In this document: piece by piece, positions 9,396-18,335 of the stretch
How the letters are laid out: every line of letters starts with the position of its first letter
How positions within the stretch are numbered: position 1 is the stretch's first letter
Origin: an uncultured Bacilli bacterium
GTDB taxonomy: Bacteria > Bacillota_I > Bacilli_A > RF39 > UBA660
DNA length: 56,561 bases
Direction of reading: 5' to 3'
Assembly (NCBI GenBank): GCA_947629265.1
Contig: CANRCZ010000005.1
Coordinates: 1-56,561, forward strand
Notes under the pieces: model-generated
Told to the model about the DNA's origin: nothing
What the model saw: only the letters and a program-made list of their open reading frames with translations
Database searches by the model: none
Position numbers and translations under genes: made by a program

Positions 9396-11255
9396 GTGTG
9401 GAATGTTATATTTTTATTTGCTGGTATGTTCTTTATTTTATTACTTTTAATAGTTTTTTCATCAAAAAAAGTTCTGAATTCAAAAGAAAATCAAGTTTTT
9501 AAATTAGTGTTAATATCTAGTTTACTAATGTATATTATTGAAATACCATTACAATTAATAGTACGAACAATTGGAATTGAAAGTATTTTAGTTGACATTG
9601 TTTCTAGAGGATATTTGATTTCTCTTTTGCTATGGTATGTTCTTTTTTCAATGTATGTAATAGTATTATATTTTAATGATAACAGCAAGCCTATATTTAA
9701 AAAGATTAGTAAATTATCAAGAGGTGTTACAATAATACTCGCTATTATATGTACCATATTTTTAATATGTGCTCCAATCAAAAAATATTATGAATTGGAT
9801 AAAATGTACGTAAATGGTCCAGCAGTAGATATATTAAAAATATTTATTGGAGTGTATATTATTTGGTGGACTATTTTAATTTTCTTAAATTTAAAAAAAG
9901 GTTTTAATAAAAAATATATACCAATTTATATGACTATTGTTTTCTTAATAATAAGTACGATTATTCAATCATATGACCCTAGTGTGTTGATATCGTCAGT
10001 AGTTGGAACATTTATTTGTTATACCATGTTTTTTACAATAGAAAATCCGGATTTAAGGTTACTAAATCAAATGGAACTTGCTAAAAATCAAGCTGAAAAA
10101 GCGAACCGCGCTAAAAGTGACTTTTTATCTAGTATGTCACATGAAATAAGAACTCCATTAAATGCTATCGTTGGTTTATCTGAAGATATAGCTTCATACA
10201 ATGACCGAGTTCCAAAAGAGGTAATCGAAGATACTGAAGATATTAGAAATGCTAGTCAAACTTTGCTAGAAATAGTAGGTAACATATTAGATATAAATAA
10301 AATTGAAGCCTCTAAAATGGAAATTGTCGATAATGTTTATAACTTAAGAGAAGAGATAACAAAATTATGTAAAGTAACAACGACAAGAATAGGTGAAAAA
10401 CCAATTGAATTTAAACTATCTATCGCTGATGATATACCTTACGAATTAATAGGGGATAAACTACATGTAAAACAGGTGATTAATAATCTTTTATCAAATG
10501 CTATTAAATATACCGAAAAAGGATATATAAACTTAAATGTAAAATGTATAAATGATCTAAATAAAAATATTTCTAATATAATGATTACATGTCAAGATAC
10601 TGGACGTGGAATTAAAGCTGAAGATATAAAGAAACTGTTTACCAAATTTGAAAGACTTGATATAGAAAAAAATACAACTACTGAGGGTACTGGTTTAGGA
10701 CTAGCGATAACAAAATCATTAGTTGAAATGATGGGTGGAAAAATTAATGTTGAATCACAATTCAAAGAAGGCTCAATATTTATGGTAACCATTCCTCAGA
10801 AGATAAGTAAATTAGCTAAACCTATGACTGAACAAGAACTATCAGATACAGCTAGAAGAATATATGTAAAACAGGAAAACGTATACGGTAATAAAAAAAT
10901 CTTAATAGTAGACGATAATAAATTAAACATCAAAGTAGCTAAAAGAGCTTTAAAAGATTTTGAATTTGAAATTGATGAATGTTATGATGGTCAAGAATGC
11001 TTAGATAAAATCAATAATAAAAACGAATACGATTTAATATTGATGGACATAATGATGCCAAATATGAGTGGTGAAACAGCCTTATCAAAATTAAAGGAGA
11101 ATCCTAACTTTAATACACCAGTTATTGCTTTAACAGCTGATGCTGTAGCAGGCGCTAAAGAAAAATATTTAGAAGAAGGGTTTGTTGACTATATATCTAA
11201 GCCATTTAGTAAGGAACAAATCAAAGAAAAATTAGATATTGTTTTTTTGAAATAA
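9396..11255 (+). CDS. Hybrid histidine kinase with N-terminal 7TM-like sensor and C-terminal receiver
   Basis: [13 protein letters not shown] (H-box), [24 protein letters not shown], receiver IVDD...[10 protein letters not shown]...ALTADA...ISKPF; GTG start. Confidence 0.92.
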   Translation: MWNVIFLFAGMFFILLLLIVFSSKKVLNSKENQVFKLVLISSLLMYIIEIPLQLIVRTIGIESILVDIVSRGYLISLLLWYVLFSMYVIVLYFNDNSKPIFKKISKLSRGVTIILAIICTIFLICAPIKKYYELDKMYVNGPAVDILKIFIGVYIIWWTILIFLNLKKGFNKKYIPIYMTIVFLIISTIIQSYDPSVLISSVVGTFICYTMFFTIENPDLRLLNQMELAKNQAEKANRAKSDFLSSMSHEIRTPLNAIVGLSEDIASYNDRVPKEVIEDTEDIRNASQTLLEIVGNILDINKIEASKMEIVDNVYNLREEITKLCKVTTTRIGEKPIEFKLSIADDIPYELIGDKLHVKQVINNLLSNAIKYTEKGYINLNVKCINDLNKNISNIMITCQDTGRGIKAEDIKKLFTKFERLDIEKNTTTEGTGLGLAITKSLVEMMGGKINVESQFKEGSIFMVTIPQKISKLAKPMTEQELSDTARRIYVKQENVYGNKKILIVDDNKLNIKVAKRALKDFEFEIDECYDGQECLDKINNKNEYDLILMDIMMPNMSGETALSKLKENPNFNTPVIALTADAVAGAKEKYLEEGFVDYISKPFSKEQIKEKLDIVFLK

Positions 11256-11346
11256 CTTAATATTAAACTATTGAACATGTTTTGTTTATTGACAAATAGG
11301 AAATATCCCAAAAAGTTTTATCAAAAAGAACGAGATAATTTAATAT

Positions 11347-11394
11347 AAGCAACAAATTATAAGATGATTACAAGTAATATTGTTGCTTTTTTTT
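11347..11394. terminator. Bidirectional terminator between convergent genes
   Basis: AAGCAACAA ... TTGTTGCTTTTTTTT between the kinase and the minus-strand ORF. Confidence 0.7.
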
Positions 11395-11917
11395 AATCAC
11401 TAATGGTATCTATTAGATCTTTAATAAGTTCATCAATCGTTTTAACCTCGTTATCTTTTACAAGTTTATTAAAATATTTTAAGGCTTTATCGTATTTATT
11501 AAACCTCTTTTCAAAATAGTGATTACTAGATATATCATTATACTTGATAACTAAAAAAGCACTGTATTCTAAAGAAGATATATCGATGCAACCATAATCC
11601 TTAACCATAATTTTATTTTCAAACTGTCTTACTAAATTATATTCAACTATCAAGTTGTCTTTTTTTATTACCTTTTGATTCATTACTTTTTTTAATTTAT
11701 CACTATCCGTTAATTTCTTATTTTTCCTTTGATAATTAAACTCAATTACCTTTATAATAAACCCCATAAAAAAATTTTTTACACATAAAAGTATCTTTTT
11801 AAGCAAAAAAGTATTATTATAGTTATTCATCTGGTTTATTAATATATTATCCAGATTATTATATTTTTTAGTTTCTTCATCAATAAGATTTTTAAATAAT
11901 TCAATGCTTTTTTTCAT
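11393..11917 (-). CDS. Hypothetical protein; the only credible minus-strand gene in the window
   Basis: 174 aa, ATG start, RBS-like AGGAGAT upstream (CTCCT at about 11935 on +), hydrophobic LLCVKNFFMGFIIKVIEF stretch. Confidence 0.7.
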   Translation of the reverse strand: MKKSIELFKNLIDEETKKYNNLDNILINQMNNYNNTFLLKKILLCVKNFFMGFIIKVIEFNYQRKNKKLTDSDKLKKVMNQKVIKKDNLIVEYNLVRQFENKIMVKDYGCIDISSLEYSAFLVIKYNDISSNHYFEKRFNKYDKALKYFNKLVKDNEVKTIDELIKDLIDTISD

Positions 11918-11990
11918 AAATGATCTCCTAATAATAACTTAATATAATTTATTTGATAAATAAATTCCTATTTAAGTATAACATAAAAAA

Positions 11991-12039
11991 TATAGTTTGG
12001 CACGAAAGGTCACTTATTTATAAAAATTTTCAAACTATA
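11991..12039. promoter_or_regulatory. Spaced inverted repeat TATAGTTTG / CAAACTATA between divergent genes
   Basis: TATAGTTTG at 11991-11999, exact reverse complement CAAACTATA at 12031-12039, in the intergenic region. Confidence 0.5.
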
Positions 12040-12060
12040 ATTTAATTGGAGGATAGTCAT

Positions 12061-12297
12061 ATGATACAAGATATTGAATTTAAAGATGATATAAAAGCGA
12101 TAGTATGTCAAAATATTAAAAAATACCGTAATCTAAAAGGTATAAGATTGATGGATTTAGCTGAAGCTATCGACGTAACCGTTGATCACTTAAAAAGAAT
12201 CGAAGCACCTAACGATAGAAATAACATATCACTTATAACTTTATATAAAATATCAGTTGTTTTAGGTGTTAGAATTGATAAATTTTTTGATGAGTAA
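12061..12297 (+). CDS. XRE-family HTH regulator
   Basis: MIQDIEFKDDIKAIVCQNIKKYRNLKGIRLMDLAEAIDVTVDHLKRIE...; ATG 12061 with GGAGG upstream. Confidence 0.88.
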   Translation: MIQDIEFKDDIKAIVCQNIKKYRNLKGIRLMDLAEAIDVTVDHLKRIEAPNDRNNISLITLYKISVVLGVRIDKFFDE

Positions 12298-12369
12298 ATT
12301 AAAACACTAAAAATTATATAAAATAAACTAAAAATGTGTTATAATAATTACCGTTTAGTAGGTGATTTT

Positions 12370-13647
12370 ATGAAATTTAAAATATATACATTAGGTTGTA
12401 AAGTAAACGATTACGAATCAAATGTAATGCGTGATAAACTATTAAATAGTGGCTATGAAGAAACTACCTCAAACGCTGATATTGTAATTATAAATACCTG
12501 TTCAGTAACCGATACTGGTTTTAAAAAATCGATCAAGGTAGTTAAAAGAGCGATTAAAGATAATGATGCTTATGTTATTGTAACAGGGTGTGCTTCTCAA
12601 AATAAAAAGGAGTCCTTTCTAGCGATCGATGGTGTCGATTTGGTATTAGGTAACATTGGTAAATCTAAAATAGTCGATTATATAAAAGATAGAAATACTA
12701 AAGAAGACGTTAAAGATATATCTAAAGTACCATTTGAACCGATGATTTTAAATAATTATAAAAAGACGAGAGCTTACGTTAAAATACAAGACGGATGTAA
12801 TAACTTTTGTAGCTATTGCATCATACCGTATGTTAGAGGTAATATCAGAAGCAAAAGGGAAGACGATATTTTAAAAGAGGTTAATAACTTATTAGCGAGT
12901 GGTCATAAAGAGATCGTTTTAACAGGTATTCATACCGGACATTATGGAGCTGATATTAATTCGTCACTTAGTAAACTACTTGAAAAATTAGTTTTAATTA
13001 GAGGATTAAAAAGAATAAGAATATCATCGATCGAAATAACTGAATTAACCGATGATGTCTTAAATTTGTTTTTAGAAAATAGTATTTTAGTCGATCACCT
13101 ACATATACCTTTACAATCAGGTAGTGATACTGTTTTAAAACGGATGAATAGAAAATACGATACCAAATACTTTTTAGATAAAATCGCTAAAATAAGAGAA
13201 ATTAGACCGGATATTTCCATAACGACCGATGTTATTGTCGGCTTTCCTGGTGAAACCGAAGATGAATTTAATGAAACCTTAGAAACATGTAAAAAAATAA
13301 AATTTTCTAAAATTCACGTTTTTCCTTTTTCTAAAAGAGATGGTACTAAAGCTGCTTTATTAGAAGATCAAATTCCTGATCATATTAAAAAAGATCGGGT
13401 TAAACAATTAATATCCTTAAGTGAAAAGTTAGAAAAAGAGTATTTCAGTTTATTTTTAAATAAACAAGTAATCGTTATTCCAGAAATATATAAAGATGGT
13501 TACTTAATCGGTCATACAGGTAATTATTTACAAATAAAATTTAAAGGTGATGTAACTGATTTACATAAAGAGATAATGGTTCAATTAAAAAAAGTTTCAT
13601 ATCCTTATGTCATCAGTGAAAAAGTAGAAGAATTAGCTATCAACTAG
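12370..13647 (+). CDS. mtaB: tRNA (t6A37) methylthiotransferase MtaB
   Basis: MKFKIYTLGCKVNDYESNVMRD, NTCSVTD, CNFCSYCIIPYVRG radical-SAM cluster; ATG 12370 after TAGGTGAT. Confidence 0.92.
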   Translation: MKFKIYTLGCKVNDYESNVMRDKLLNSGYEETTSNADIVIINTCSVTDTGFKKSIKVVKRAIKDNDAYVIVTGCASQNKKESFLAIDGVDLVLGNIGKSKIVDYIKDRNTKEDVKDISKVPFEPMILNNYKKTRAYVKIQDGCNNFCSYCIIPYVRGNIRSKREDDILKEVNNLLASGHKEIVLTGIHTGHYGADINSSLSKLLEKLVLIRGLKRIRISSIEITELTDDVLNLFLENSILVDHLHIPLQSGSDTVLKRMNRKYDTKYFLDKIAKIREIRPDISITTDVIVGFPGETEDEFNETLETCKKIKFSKIHVFPFSKRDGTKAALLEDQIPDHIKKDRVKQLISLSEKLEKEYFSLFLNKQVIVIPEIYKDGYLIGHTGNYLQIKFKGDVTDLHKEIMVQLKKVSYPYVISEKVEELAIN

Positions 13648-13679
13648 TTAATTTTTTTTGTAAAGTTGAAAAAATAATG

Positions 13680-13708
13680 TTGACATAAACAAATGTTCGT
13701 GGTAGAAT
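13680..13708 (+). promoter_or_regulatory. Consensus sigma-A-type promoter containing a LexA-like box
   Basis: TTGACA(13680-13685)-17 nt-TAGAAT(13703-13708). The spacer contains TAAACAAATGTTCG (13686-13699), reverse complement CGAACATTTGTTTA, close to CGAACRNRYGTTYC. Confidence 0.65.
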
Positions 13709-13806
13709 TTAATTAAACAAGAGAGGTATCAGTAAGATGAAAATTTACTTTCTTGGTTAAAAATAGAAGGGAAGATCGATTTAATAATCGATAGTAGGGT
13801 GATAGT

Positions 13807-13947
13807 ATGAAAAAAATATTAAAATATAGAATGTTAATTGGATTTATAGTAATGGTTTTAGGAGTAACCTATTTGAATTCCCTATCTTTAAAACAGATGA
13901 TCATCGATGAAAAAAATAATTCAATTGTTGCATCAAAATTAAATTAA
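13807..13947 (+). CDS. 46-aa single-TM peptide, candidate SOS-induced division inhibitor analog
   Basis: MKKILKYRMLIGFIVMVLGVTYLNSLSLKQMIIDEKNNSIVASKLN*, RBS AGGGTGATAGT; downstream of the LexA-like promoter and immediately upstream of tkt. Confidence 0.6.
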   Translation: MKKILKYRMLIGFIVMVLGVTYLNSLSLKQMIIDEKNNSIVASKLN

Positions 13948-14007
13948 AGCTATACAAATTTATATAATTACTTTATAATGGTTATAATAAGAGTTAGAGG
14001 TGATTAT

Positions 14008-15918
14008 GTGGATGCTAGAGTAATAAACAATATAAAAGGTTTAGCAGTCGATATGAACAGTGTAACGGAAATTGATAATATCGATATGTCTTTAGCGACA
14101 GCCAATATTTTATACGTATTATATCTAAATCATTTAGTTGTAAATAACAACGACGATAAATGGATCAATCGTGATCGCTTGGTCGTATCTAATGAAACGG
14201 GTTCAGCTTTATTATATGCAACCTTATATATGGCAGGTTATAATCTTACGATCGATGATTTAAAAAATTTCGCTAAACAAGGTTTTAAAACACCAGCTTA
14301 TCCTGAATTAAATATAACACCAGGTGTCGATGCTTCGGTTGGTTTACCTGGTCAAGGTATCGCTACCGCAGTTGGTATGGCTTTAGCTGGTAAAATGCAA
14401 AATAAATTGACTACCTTTAATAACCAATCTTTAATCGATTATAATGTCTATGCCTTATGTACGGATCATGATTTAATGGAGGGTGTCGCTTTAGAAGCTC
14501 TTAGTATGGCTGGAAATTTAAAATTAGATAACTTTATCCTTTTATATCAAGCGAATGAGATGATCGCTAGCGATGACGTTTCTTTAAAATTAAAAGCTAT
14601 GGGCTTTGATACTATTAAAATAAAAGATGTTAACGATTTAAAAGGTATTAGTCGAGCTATTCATAAAGCTAAATTATCTAGTAGGCCAACTGTAATTGAG
14701 TATAGAGTACTATTTCAAGATAAAGTCAAACTAAATAAAGAAAATATTGACCAGTTGAAACTTAGATTTCATCAGCCAGGAGAACCTTTTATAAGTGATA
14801 ATGAAGCTAGAGATTACTTTAGAAGAGAAATTATGACTAGGTGCAGTAGTAAATATAATAGGTGGTCCGATAATTATCGTAAGCTAATCGATAATAAATT
14901 ACCTATCAATACCAATATTTCTTGGTTATTAGGTCAAAATATCAATCTCGATTTAAGTAAAATCAATATTGAAATCGACGATGATTTTAAAGAACCACTT
15001 AGACTTAGTAACAGTAAAGTAATGCAGGTAATCGCTAAATACATTCCTAATTTTGTAGGTGGCAGTCGTGATTTAAACAGTAGCACCTTAACCTATCTTC
15101 ATGATTTTAAAGATATAAGAAAAGGTGAATACGATGGTAGGAATATTAATTTTGAAAGTCGGGAACAAGCACTAGGTGGCATATTAAATGGTCTAGCCTT
15201 ATGTGGCTTTAAACCATTTGGTTCAACTTTATTAGCGTTCGCTGATTATTTAAAACCATTGATAAGACAGACTTGTCTTATGAATTTACCCGTAACTTAT
15301 ATTTTTACCCATGATTCTATCAATATTGGTGAAGATGGACCTATCTATCAACCAGTAGAACAGTTATCACTACTTAGAAACATACCCAATATGATCGTAT
15401 TTAGACCTTGTGATATGCATGAATTAATAGGTTGTTGGAATATCATCATCAATAATAAGATGCCAGCTTCACTTGTTTTATCTAAACATGATGTGCCACT
15501 TTTAAATACTACAAGTTATAGTCAGGTTGTTAATGGAGCTTATGTTATCAAGCCAGAAACTAATAAATTAGATGGTATTATTGTCGCTACGGGTTCTGAG
15601 GTTATCGTAGCATGCAGTATCGTTAATGATCTATATAGTCGTTTCAATATGGACTTTCGAGTAGTAAGTATGCCATCTCGTGAACTTTTTATCAGAACTA
15701 AAAGTGAATATCAAAATAATGTTTTACCTAAAGGTGTTAAGACTTTTGTTTTAGAAGCTGCAAGTTCTTATGAGATGCTTGAATTTGCAACTGATAGAGA
15801 GTACTTATTAAATATAACTAAATTTGGAATAAGCTCAACTAAATCTGATGTCGATAAATATGTCGATTTTGATTATTTATCACTAGAAGAAAGAATATAT
15901 AGATTAATGAAGAACTAA
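14008..15918 (+). CDS. Transketolase homolog with divergent active site
   Basis: Full-length similarity (KWINRDRLVVSN..GSALLYATLYMAGYNLTIDDLKNF, FVGGSRDLNSSTLT, THDSINIGEDGPIYQPVEQ); GTG start at 14008 with AGAGGTGAT upstream. Confidence 0.88.
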   Translation: MDARVINNIKGLAVDMNSVTEIDNIDMSLATANILYVLYLNHLVVNNNDDKWINRDRLVVSNETGSALLYATLYMAGYNLTIDDLKNFAKQGFKTPAYPELNITPGVDASVGLPGQGIATAVGMALAGKMQNKLTTFNNQSLIDYNVYALCTDHDLMEGVALEALSMAGNLKLDNFILLYQANEMIASDDVSLKLKAMGFDTIKIKDVNDLKGISRAIHKAKLSSRPTVIEYRVLFQDKVKLNKENIDQLKLRFHQPGEPFISDNEARDYFRREIMTRCSSKYNRWSDNYRKLIDNKLPINTNISWLLGQNINLDLSKINIEIDDDFKEPLRLSNSKVMQVIAKYIPNFVGGSRDLNSSTLTYLHDFKDIRKGEYDGRNINFESREQALGGILNGLALCGFKPFGSTLLAFADYLKPLIRQTCLMNLPVTYIFTHDSINIGEDGPIYQPVEQLSLLRNIPNMIVFRPCDMHELIGCWNIIINNKMPASLVLSKHDVPLLNTTSYSQVVNGAYVIKPETNKLDGIIVATGSEVIVACSIVNDLYSRFNMDFRVVSMPSRELFIRTKSEYQNNVLPKGVKTFVLEAASSYEMLEFATDREYLLNITKFGISSTKSDVDKYVDFDYLSLEERIYRLMKN

Positions 15919-15919
15919 G

Positions 15920-17080
15920 ATGAAAAAGTATTTATTATTAATTATCTTAATAGCTTTAGTATTTGTATGTAAAAGTGATACGATTATCAAAATAGAGTAT
16001 GGTCATTACTTAAATTATGATTATGTTATAAGATATCCTAATATAAAGAATTTAGATATATCTAACTTATATTTATATAAAACGCTTAAGGATGATAAAT
16101 TAAAAAAAGTAGCGATCGATTATAATATCGTATATTATAGTGATTTAATAGAAATCGATTATCAAATTAAAAAGGATAAGAAACTTTCACATGATGTTAC
16201 CTATTTAAAAGATAATAAAATATTGTCTTTGAAAGATATTATTAAAAATAAAGAAGAATTTGATAAAATAGTCAAAAATAAAATTAAAAAAGAATATCAA
16301 AAAGAGGTTACCAATCTAGATTATACGATCATCTTTAAACCTGATTACTTATTAGTTAGAGCTAGTGATAATATTAAAATACCATATGAAGAATTAATCG
16401 ATATTATATATGATGATTACTTAAATAAAGATAATCCTAATATAAAGGAATATCTAGATAATAAAAAGAAATATCAAAATAAAAAATTAGTAGCGATAAC
16501 TTTCGATGATGGACCAAGTAATTATACTGATTATCTATTAGATGAACTAGCTAAAAGAGACGTTAAAGTTACTTTCTTTTTAGTAGGTTACAATATCAAA
16601 AAACATTCAGAAACTATTAAAAAGATGGCTAGTTATGGTCACGATATCGGAAATCACACTTATAATCACTATAATCTTATTAAATTAGATAGCAAAAAAA
16701 TGACTGAAGAGATCGATAAAGTTAATGATTTGATCTATAAATATAGTAACTATCAAGTAAAACTAGTAAGACCACCATATGGTAGTTTAAATAGCGATTT
16801 AATTAACAACAACGATTATAGTTTTATCTTGTGGAATGTCGATACATTGGATTGGAAATATCGCGATAGTGATAAAGTATATCATAACATAATTAAAAAT
16901 GTCCAAGCTGGTGATATAATTCTGCTTCACGATCTATATAAAACTAGTATCGATGGAGCCTTAAAAGCTATCGATTACCTAAAACAACAAGATTATGAAT
17001 TTGTAACTGTTTCCGATTTAGCATTATATAGTGGTCAAAAGTTAAAAATAAATCAAAAATACTACAATTTTAGAAAATAG
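15920..17080 (+). CDS. Polysaccharide deacetylase (NodB domain) family protein
   Basis: VAITFDDGPSNYTD, HDIGNHTYNH, VRPPYGS, LWNVDTLDWKYRD, GDIILLHD. Confidence 0.93.
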   Translation: MKKYLLLIILIALVFVCKSDTIIKIEYGHYLNYDYVIRYPNIKNLDISNLYLYKTLKDDKLKKVAIDYNIVYYSDLIEIDYQIKKDKKLSHDVTYLKDNKILSLKDIIKNKEEFDKIVKNKIKKEYQKEVTNLDYTIIFKPDYLLVRASDNIKIPYEELIDIIYDDYLNKDNPNIKEYLDNKKKYQNKKLVAITFDDGPSNYTDYLLDELAKRDVKVTFFLVGYNIKKHSETIKKMASYGHDIGNHTYNHYNLIKLDSKKMTEEIDKVNDLIYKYSNYQVKLVRPPYGSLNSDLINNNDYSFILWNVDTLDWKYRDSDKVYHNIIKNVQAGDIILLHDLYKTSIDGALKAIDYLKQQDYEFVTVSDLALYSGQKLKINQKYYNFRK

Positions 17081-17104
17081 CTGATGACATAAGCTATTTT
17101 TTTT
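17074..17104 (+). terminator. Rho-independent terminator
   Basis: AAAATAGCT-gatgacata-AGCTATTTTTTTT. Confidence 0.8.
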
Positions 17105-17135
17105 GATAAAATATTATTAGAATAGAGGTGATAGA

Positions 17136-17981
17136 TTGAACATAGTATGCATAGGAAAAGCTAGTTACGATAAAATTTTTGACGTTGATGGTTTTTTAAA
17201 AGAATCAGGTGAGTACGATTTACCCTATATAAATAGGATAGGGGGTAGTAGCGCTAATGTAGCGTATCTACTTGGACAATTCTCTCAACAACCTTATTTT
17301 GTTGGTAAAATAGGTAATGATGAAAACGGATTACTTTTAAAAAGAGAATTTGAAAATAACAACGTTAATACATCATATGTAGTGATCGATGATAAGATAA
17401 AGACCCCCTCTAATATTATCATCAATAATAAAAGCAATAATTTAAAAACCTCTATTATGTGTGATATTAACAAGTTATATATGGATAATATCGATATGAA
17501 CATTAACCCTAATATCATATTAACAGATGCTTTAGAATATGATTTATCGATATCTTTACTTAATAAATATAAAGATACATTGAGCATCATGTTAGCCTTT
17601 AAATGTAATGAGCAGGTATTTAGACTAGCTAGAAAAACTGATTTTGTCGTATGTAGTGAAGAATTCGCTAGTGCTGTTATCGATAGCGCCTTAGCGAGAG
17701 ATAATCTTGAAGCAAGTTATTTAAAATTAAAACAATATTTTAACAATATTATAGTTATTTTAAATAATGGCGATTATTTATATGAATGCGACGGACAAAT
17801 TAAAGTTTTACCAGGTATCAGTCGTAATGTCGATAGTGATATCTTTATCGCAACTTTTGTCTACGCTATTGTAAATAAATACGAATACGAAGATGCTATT
17901 ATCTTCGCTAATACAGCAGTCAGTTTAAAAGATAACCTTAATATCAATGTCATAAAGGAAAAATATAGTGAATATAGGTGA
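17136..17981 (+). CDS. PfkB-family carbohydrate kinase-like protein, degenerate motif 2
   Basis: RIGGSSANVAYLLGQF and VGKIGNDENG match PfkB; catalytic DTxGAGD is replaced by NVDSD. Confidence 0.8.
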   Translation: MNIVCIGKASYDKIFDVDGFLKESGEYDLPYINRIGGSSANVAYLLGQFSQQPYFVGKIGNDENGLLLKREFENNNVNTSYVVIDDKIKTPSNIIINNKSNNLKTSIMCDINKLYMDNIDMNINPNIILTDALEYDLSISLLNKYKDTLSIMLAFKCNEQVFRLARKTDFVVCSEEFASAVIDSALARDNLEASYLKLKQYFNNIIVILNNGDYLYECDGQIKVLPGISRNVDSDIFIATFVYAIVNKYEYEDAIIFANTAVSLKDNLNINVIKEKYSEYR

Positions 17982-18234
17982 TGTCATCTTTATAGATAGG
18001 TTCATGAAATTAGATCTTCATGGATACGATCGTGAAACAGCTAGAGTAGCGATTATGGATTTTATCGATGACGCTGTAAAGATGAAAGAAGAGATAGTCG
18101 TTATCGTTCATGGTATCGGTAGTGGCATATTAAGAAACACCGTTATAGAAAATTTGAAAAAAAATAAAAAGGTTCTAGAATACGCTATTTCCTATAATAA
18201 TCCAGGGTGTACCATAGTGAAATTGAGGTTATAA
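17968..18234 (+). CDS. Standalone Smr-domain protein
   Basis: KLDLHGYDRETARVAIMDFI...VIVHGIGSGILR...; overlaps the PfkB-like stop. Start may be 17968 (GTG) or 18004 (ATG). Confidence 0.85.
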   Translation: MNIGDVIFIDRFMKLDLHGYDRETARVAIMDFIDDAVKMKEEIVVIVHGIGSGILRNTVIENLKKNKKVLEYAISYNNPGCTIVKLRL

Positions 18235-18246
18235 TCAACAAATTTT

Positions 18247-18304
18247 AAAAAAATTAAAAAAAATTAAAAAAAATATTGACAATTAGAAACTTTGGTGATA
18301 ATAT
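18247..18304 (+). promoter_or_regulatory. Promoter with phased A-tracts (UP-element-like)
   Basis: A-tracts start at 18247, 18256, 18266; TTGACA 18276-18281; 17-nt spacer; TAATAT 18299-18304. Confidence 0.7.
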
Positions 18305-18335
18305 ATGCAGCATAAATTTCAAAGGGGGAATATTT

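Noticed and set aside
11999-12020. TGGCAC...: possible sigma-54 -24/-12 promoter (TTGGCACGAAAGGTCACTT)
   Set aside because: TGGCAC is present but the expected TTGC at -12 is not; no bEBP gene nearby.
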